Source: Cryptomeria japonica (taxonomy: Eukaryota > Streptophyta > Pinopsida > Cupressales > Cupressaceae). Taken from it: DNA of 64,000 bases. The position numbers and the translations under genes are program-made. Below are positions 58,232-64,000 of the stretch, in pieces; position 1 is the stretch's first letter, and every line of letters starts with the position of its first letter. The stretch covers positions 214,504,654 to 214,568,653 of the forward strand of contig NC_081411.1 of assembly GCF_030272615.1 (NCBI RefSeq), read 5' to 3'. The notes under the pieces are model-generated. The model saw only the letters and a list, made by a program, of their open reading frames with translations, had not been told where the DNA came from and made no database searches.

Positions 58232-61200
58232 AACTGTTTGAATTTATTGTTGCCCAAGTCAAGTCCGCATTTAAATCTTCACCTACCTATCGGGAGAGCT
58301 ACAACAAACAGCCTAGAGAAGATTTTTTTGGGATCTCCATCACAACAACTCCTAATTGCAAAGAAATTAAATGAGGTAGATGAGTTTTTTGAATTTGAAT
58401 TTGGGGGAGAATTTTGAGTGGACAACAAATAGACAAGAATAGAGAACATTCTCTAGTTAGTGAGTTCAGTCTAGTTAGTAGAGAGAGATCAACATGTAAG
58501 GACCTGCTTGTCCTAACCCTAGTTTAACTGTCATAGTAACTCATAGTTACAATTAAATTAAATTTGCCATTAATGCACATGCAAAGTTTATGATAACTGG
58601 CATGCAAGTAATATATAAGTGAACTAAACATCCATGCATCTCATGTCTAACACACGTAACTAAATATGCATGCAGTAAAAGTAACAAAAGTAAAGTGTAC
58701 ATGAAGATTAAATAACATGCAGAAACCATAATTAATTACGATATCGAGTTAGGTGCGCACATGAATAGAGGTAAATCATGTGCATAAGTTATTATGAATT
58801 AAATTAACATGAAAAATGCATAATTAAATCAACTAACTAAAAATTGAACATGAACATGCATGAATGCGAAAAAGAAAACTAATCTATGAAAAGTAAATCA
58901 TGCATGTTAGTGGGTTAGTATGTTAGTGGTTTTTCTCTTCTTTTCTTTCTATTAGTTACATTGCATGGTGACTTCCTCTCTCATTACATCATGGACCTTA
59001 TAATTCTTTTACAATAAGATAAAATATACATGATAATTACATAAAAATTTATTTGGAATTTTTGATTTTCTTTGTCTTCAGATGTGTCATCTTCATTATC
59101 CTGGATAACCTCCACTCGCAAATCAGATGACTGATATATGACCCAAGTATTTCATCCACCCAACCAAATGAAGCATAAGCTTATCGGTGCTCTTGATAAG
59201 CTCCCATCCCTCATGACAAAGTATCCTAGCAAGACGGTACCAACTGGTAGGAAAGGAACTTGTGCATTCATGTAGAACTAACAACCCATCCTGGTTGAAC
59301 TAAATACATGCGTTATGGCAGGGAGAAAAATAAATAATTATGATGGCAATCACTACCCTATTAGCGAGGTGAAGAAAAATTACCCTTCCATGGTTAGCCC
59401 ATAAACAAGCACCCTATTCCATAATCATCCCACATAGACAGAAAATTTAACCCTCCCGAGATAATATCAGAAAAAATATTTATTAAAATTCTTATTATTT
59501 TAATTTTTCCTTTCCCATATTAATTTCTTTATTTCTCATTTATAAAAATAATTCATTGTAAATTTAATTGAACTCCTCTTGTATATTTATATCTACGTAT
59601 ATTCTTATAATACTTTATTTTTCCCTCACTTTTTAATCTAAAACCCTCTCATAGGTAGAATTTTTCTAGTCAAATTTAATAATATTTCCCTTTACCATAT
59701 TTGGTAATCCCAGTTATAACTTAATTACTAGCAATCCCATTAACCCAAATAAATTATAAAGTTAAAGAATAAGGCTAGCCGATATTATAGAATTCAAACA
59801 GAATTAAGAAAATCTGAATAACTAACCCTTTGGCAATCCATTGGGCTGTTATCAAATAGATTTTTTTTAAAACACATCTTCAGCAAAATCTAAAAGAAAA
59901 TAAAACTAACTACTATCTCTGTTCTTTTTGTTTTGTGTTAGGCAAACCAAAAGATGAAGGCGTAGAGAAGGAGGAATACGTGGAAAGAAGAGGAAAAAGT
60001 AAAAGCTGTGAAGGACTTTGGGCTGAGGGTTACCCAAGGAGATGTTAGGCAATGAATTCTGCCCCAAAAAAAGGGCGTTGTGACTAAAGCTGGGAGTGAC
60101 GTGGGGAGAGGAGCAGGTTGGAGTGCAGTGAGGATCAACAGTTTAATAAATTATTTAATCTATTAGTTTAATTCTTTCAATAAATTTTAATTTAAAATTG
60201 TAATTTATAAATCTCAATTTTATATTTTTAATATTTCACTATCAAATATTTCCTTTCGAATAATTAATTGTTATTAATTTCTTTAACTAATCACTTTATT
60301 TATTTGTTTCAACTTTTGAATAATCATATTTTAATTATTCAATTAAACTCTAGCATTGATCTATATATTTTATAATTTAATTATCGAATAATCTATTATT
60401 ACATTTTAATTATTAAATTCTTCAATAAATTTATTTTTAAATTCCCAAATTTAATTTACTAATTATTAACTAATTGGTTTTTTTTTTGGCACAGGTTCTA
60501 GCCCTTAGGTCACTATCGGCAGGCTACAAAACCCCTCCTTGGTCATATGTTTGCCTTCGATGGTTAACCTGCAACCACCTCATGCTCGACAAAAAGTCGT
60601 CAGATCACACTATCAAAAATGTATTACATCGTTATCACATAAAAGAATTAATAACATTAAGCATCATAACTAAACAACATAAATCATCATCATTAAATAA
60701 TGACATTATAGCATTATACGTCATCATAAAAGTAACTAATTATCATCAACAACATAATACCATCTAACATCATTAATAATCTAATTAAGTCATCAAGTGC
60801 AAAATGTCAATAGTATCAGTATTTGGCATATCAAAGTAAATCTAACTAGGGTTTGAATCGAGTTGGGACACAACATATCAGAGAGAGAAGTGTAGCTTCA
60901 AAGTGAGTTTAGATAATTTAGTTAACAACAGCAACCTGTGTTCATTTTGTCAGTAGAGCAAGATAGCTTTGTATGCTCTGTCAGTAAAGTAGTGACCGCT
61001 CTTGACTATGTGTAGCTCCAAGTGAGCATTTGCTTTGTAGTGAGCTCATATAAGCTCCATGTTTTGTATGTTTGTATGGAGCTCCTGATCACTGGCCAGT
61101 AATTTGTAATTAGTAGATTTTGTGTTTAGTTTGCTTTGAATTTTGTAAATCATTTCCAACTCAATCGAAAATATCAATTTTGAATGTCTTCTTGTGTGTT

Positions 61201-61308
61201 TTGAATTAATTTTCTATGAGTTTGTTCTCAGTTATTTGGAGATTGAGAGAGCAGTCTCTGTCTATTTGTGGGTCCACCCAACTTTAAGATTTCTTATCCT
61301 TTCACACT
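58232..61308. mobile_element. Unclassified ~3.1-kb insertion in kinase copy 3
   Basis: Defined by interruption of the kinase alignment between 'aagttagcc' (58231) and 'gacattcttctgg' (61309). Edges show AACTG versus CACTG, perhaps an imperfect 5-bp duplication. The interior is AT-rich, with an LTR-like right third (60850-61260: 'agctccaagtgagca', 'cctgatcactggccag', 'gagattgagagagcagtctctg') and no known coding domain. Small frames at 58180-58417, 59938-60138 and 60474-60767 are unrecognised. Confidence 0.55.
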
Positions 61309-61382
61309 GACATTCTTCTGGATGAAAATATGAATGCCAAGATTTTTGATTTTCGCTTTGCACAAATACAACTACCATATTA

Positions 61383-61901
61383 TGTTAGAGATATAATCTC
61401 AACTACCCAGCTATATACATTCATATGAACATTAATATTTGCCACTGCTCTTATCATATCAACTCCATATCCTTTGCATCATCCTCATTAGTAGTCAATC
61501 CAAGTATTAAAGATAGACAATAAGAATAGGTCTTCTATGGATTCGATCAGATTTCATATTGATTACTCCAACCTAGCACAATCCTCCTTGCAGTGCCCTC
61601 ATCAATTGTGGGCAGTAAAAAAAAATCATTATTATATGTCTGATCTCTCTCTTCTGTATGTGAAAGGCTTTCTATATATTGAATGAATCTGTATTCTTTA
61701 TCCACTCTAAGAGGAGAGTCCAGCTCCATAGAGCTGCTAATGTTAGTAGTTGAGTCTGATATTAGTCTAATGTAATGTTGTTTAATGTTGAGTTGTAGTT
61801 CAGTCAATCGATGAAATGTTTTATTTTAAATAAATAGAATATGTTTATATTTTTGCTTCTACTCTATTTTTGGTATGTCTTTCACTCCCCTGTTTCTTTC
61901 A
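61383..61901. mobile_element. Solo LTR (519 bp) in kinase copy 3
   Basis: Starts TGTTAGAGATA, ends TTTCTTTCA, and is flanked by a perfect 5-bp duplication TATTA (61378-61382, 61902-61906). Removing it joins the kinase alignment from 'actaccatatta' to 'tgaggatattagc'. No internal region, so a solo LTR or a small unit of that form. Orientation undecided. Confidence 0.75.
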
Positions 61902-62089
61902 TATTATGAGGATATTAGCATTGAAGGAACACGTGTTGTTGGAACATTGTAAGATGGCCCTATCATCTAACTCTTCATAAGAATAACTAAGGGTAATGTA
62001 TGTAGTTACAAATTTGTAATGAAGACTAATTTTTTAATTTTTGGCAGTTGAGAAAAACATTTTATATTAGGTACTAGAGTTAGATATAT

Positions 62090-62690
62090 TTTTCTTGAAA
62101 GTCATTAAGTTTGATGGATTCTAACCAAGTGTGGCCGATCTCCATCAACAATAAAGTAGGAATATAAGCCTTGTGGTACCCCCTTCAAGATGGAAGCTTT
62201 TTGGCATAAGAATTCATAGTTATAGGACATGGTCATGGATTGGTGGAGAATGAAATATAGGAGTAACAAGAGGTTCATTTTACAAAACAAATTTGGTAGA
62301 ATTTAGGTAACAAGAAATGAATTGGGAGAAAGAAATGATGAACAATCTTCATGAGAATAGAAGTAAGATTGGATTAGCATTAATGGCTCAATTGAAAAGA
62401 GTATAGGGGATCTTGACATCTCTAAGGAATTAAGGGAAAGAGAAAAGGAGCTTTTGGAGGTGCAAGCTAGAGTGTTAAAGAAGGAAAAGATTTTGTGGCA
62501 CCAAAAGTCTAGGGTTAAGTGGCTGAGAGAAGGGGATTGGAATACTAGTTTTTTTTATTTTAACAGGACAACCAAGGTGCAAAAGATAACACAATAGGAT
62601 TTTGAATATTTTAATTCCTAAAAACTTGGTGGTGGAGGATGTTGAGGCAAATATAACAAAATGTGAGTGATTATTGTGTAAGGGTGAAAG
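62090..62690 (+). pseudogene. LINE fragment, region between endonuclease and RT
   Basis: Plus-strand frames read 'GTPFKMEAFWH', 'MVMDWW', then 'LQ'-rich helices 'KELREREKELLEVQARVLKK' and the typical 'WHQKSRVKWLREGDWNTSFF' leading to 'TTKVQK', a hallmark of plant LINE pol just before the RT. It is frameshifted and stops before the RT catalytic part. It belongs to a different LINE lineage from the one at 4880-8425, and is in opposite orientation. Confidence 0.75.
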
Positions 62691-62899
62691 ATGTGGTCAA
62701 TAAAATAGCTACTTTGGGTGAAATAATGAGCAAAGAAGTTGTGGTTAAGAATGTGTCGAGGTATCTAATATTGAGATGGAACAATGTTGGCATCATTATT
62801 AAATAAAGAAAATATTTGTCTGCTCTTGAGTATGTTCATCTTGTTGAATTTCTTATATCACATGAAAAATGATTGAGAAATTCTTCTCTAAATGTTAAT

Positions 62900-63060
62900 G
62901 AAAAATATTTTTTATCTAAAATTCAGATTTCAAAGAATGGAGATGCAAGAAGTAGTTCAAAGAATCATCAAGGCAAAGGTAGAGGCAAAAATCAGACTTT
63001 TTCAAGAGGCACTATACTTCAGTGTTAGCAAATTTTCAACTTATAATCATTTGGGAAATA
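62900..63060 (+). pseudogene. Short copia gag fragment
   Basis: One plus frame reads 'SKNGDARSSSKNHQGKGRGK' followed by 'NQTFSRG', like the basic Gly/Arg-rich stretch before the zinc knuckle in copia Gag. It ends at a stop; no other domain is attached. Confidence 0.4.
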
Positions 63061-63788
63061 GTAGGGTTAACAGAAGCCATCTTAGTACAATCTCTATAAG
63101 TTTTTCCATGAATTGCAAGCTTCAATCATTCTAGTTAATTTATGGCATTAGAAGTGCCGATTTGCTCGGTTTACTGCTGGTAAAGCCCACTCCGAGACAT
63201 GTTAAAAGTAAGAATTGCACTGGTCGTATCATGATGGTTAATTCTGTATGATTATGTTCTCCACCATAGAGATAAATAAAATGCTACAATGATAAGAAGA
63301 GACATCCTACTCAAAGAAAGAGTTCCTAGGACCTGAAACATCCAAGATATTCACCAGAGTACTGAAAAGCAAAAAACTAAATAAAATATACCTGGAGCAG
63401 AATTTGGAAAAATCCAACTTCTAAGATCCCAAGAGCATCTGCAAGAAAATACCTCTAGATCTAGATAGAGCTTGGAAAGAATTTTCTGACGATATAAGAT
63501 TTTTGAAAAAGAGCCTTCGTATGTTCATCCTTTGTTCCTATTTTCTGGAACATTCTCTAGTTTGGAGGCTTCTTTAGTCCTTCACTAGCCTTCACTTGTT
63601 ACAAGCTAAGGTTTCCGTTTCACCAAAAGATCGACCTGTCAATACTCGATACAACCACTAGACTTATAGAATCCACAGGAGCATGTTAAACCATGTTGCG
63701 AATTCCTGCAAGGGATGTTGGCCCACTACCAACAATCCCCCTCCTAGCATGACTCATCGCGACCTACGTGATTTGAACCTGTGACCAA
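63061..63788. other. Intergenic or degraded leader, no gene seen
   Basis: May be the internal start of the minus-strand element whose LTR begins at 63804. No frame recognised. Confidence 0.4.
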
Positions 63789-64000
63789 GCTCTAATACCA
63801 TATTGGAGTTGAGGAAAAATCAACTCTACAACTCCCAAAGATCACCTGCATGCAAACCTATCACAAAAGGAGAGAAGCAAAAAAGCTATGGAGGCCAGAA
63901 TTTAGAGATCCAGAAAAGAGGAGTCATATTGATTGTGCAACAAGAATGCAATTAAATAATTACAGTTGTTATGAAAATACAAAGAGAGAATCCTTATAAG
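63789..64000 (-). repeat. Copia primer-binding site and start of an LTR (runs off window)
   Basis: 63789-63800 on the minus strand is TGGTATTAGAGC, a one-mismatch initiator-Met primer site. Three bases later a TG (63804, TGGAGTTGAGG) opens what should be the 5' LTR of a minus-strand element, continuing past 64000. Confidence 0.5.

Larger units (their letters stand above)
57339..61949 (+). pseudogene. Kinase copy 3, pseudogene with two insertions
   Basis: Remains of the same exons as copy 2: 57339-57640 (linker with 'LGLGKFL' and P-loop 'GYGGFGIVYH'), 57812-58014 (beta-3 'RHVAVKVL', then stops), 58107-58231 (start of the C-lobe, 'IMHKDTK'), 61309-61382 ('DILLDENMNAKIFDFRFA', so DFG has become DFR) and 61907-61949. 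Two splice acceptors are destroyed (AG to AT before 57812; CAG to CAA before 58107) and the frame contains several stops. Insertions at 58232-61308 and 61383-61901 separate the last pieces. It shares the HKD catalytic-loop change with copy 2, so those two are closest relatives. Exons beyond the activation segment are missing. Confidence 0.85.

Noticed and set aside
60474-60767. 97-codon plus-strand frame
   Set aside because: It lies in an unclassified insertion; the start is in a T-run and the second half is low-complexity His/Ile/Asn from AT-rich repeats.
1-64000. tRNA, rRNA or other structured RNA genes
   Set aside because: I looked for tRNA-like and rRNA-like segments while reading and found none I could support; the tRNA-related words seen are retrotransposon primer-binding sites.

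Overview
This is a transposon-rich, AT-rich nuclear segment from a plant. The evidence is U2-type introns, Ty1/copia and Ty3/gypsy (Tat-lineage) retrotransposons with plant-type primer-binding sites, plant LINE fragments, a plant mobile domain (PMD) reading frame and RLK/Pelle-type kinase exons. Old elements are nested inside one another and heavily decayed, which fits a very large, slowly turning-over genome such as a gymnosperm's. That taxonomic call is inference only.

Genes. There are three related kinase loci, all on the plus strand. Copy 1 (10837-13813) is an apparently intact ten-exon gene for a 692-residue soluble protein: an N-terminal all-helical domain that I tentatively compare with HeLo/MLKL-type four-helix bundles, an acidic linker, a short basic amphipathic segment and a protein kinase with a long activation segment. 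Copy 2 (30087-31743) keeps every kinase exon and splice site but lacks the helical-domain exons and has a degenerate catalytic loop. Copy 3 (57339-61949) is a wreck, cut by a ~3.1 kb insertion and a solo LTR; it shares more than 1 kb of flanking homology with copy 2.

Layout. 1-3462: a minus-strand copia element (gag and 5' LTR) nested in an older minus-strand copia element. 4058-4411: a tandem duplication. 4880-8425: a minus-strand LINE relic. 10837-13813: kinase copy 1, followed by a 174-bp tandem duplication. 17220-22160: a plus-strand copia pol relic split by a 2.98-kb non-coding LTR element with a perfect target-site duplication. 22996-24536: a solo LTR of the family seen at 401-1922. 26441-28089: a minus-strand poly(A)-type retroposon. 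30087-31743: kinase copy 2. 34093-35326: a probable Tat-type solo LTR. 37329-53560: a 16.2-kb Tat-lineage gypsy element on the minus strand. 55294-56851: a second retroposon of the 26441 family. 57339-61949: kinase copy 3. 62090-64000: LINE and copia fragments.

The 16-kb Tat element is the most unusual mobile feature. Between pol and its 3' LTR it carries an antisense PMD reading frame broken by 17 stops that all look like C-to-T changes at CAG, CAA or CGA. Just upstream of that frame is a tandem array of small stem-loops whose stems co-vary around a constant loop. Arrays of a 12-base motif (consensus CGCGTCTGTGTC) flank the coding region in opposite orientations. The kinase family is the strongest candidate for a biological system of interest: a non-receptor kinase fused to a possible membrane-active helical domain, with a probable pseudokinase sister.
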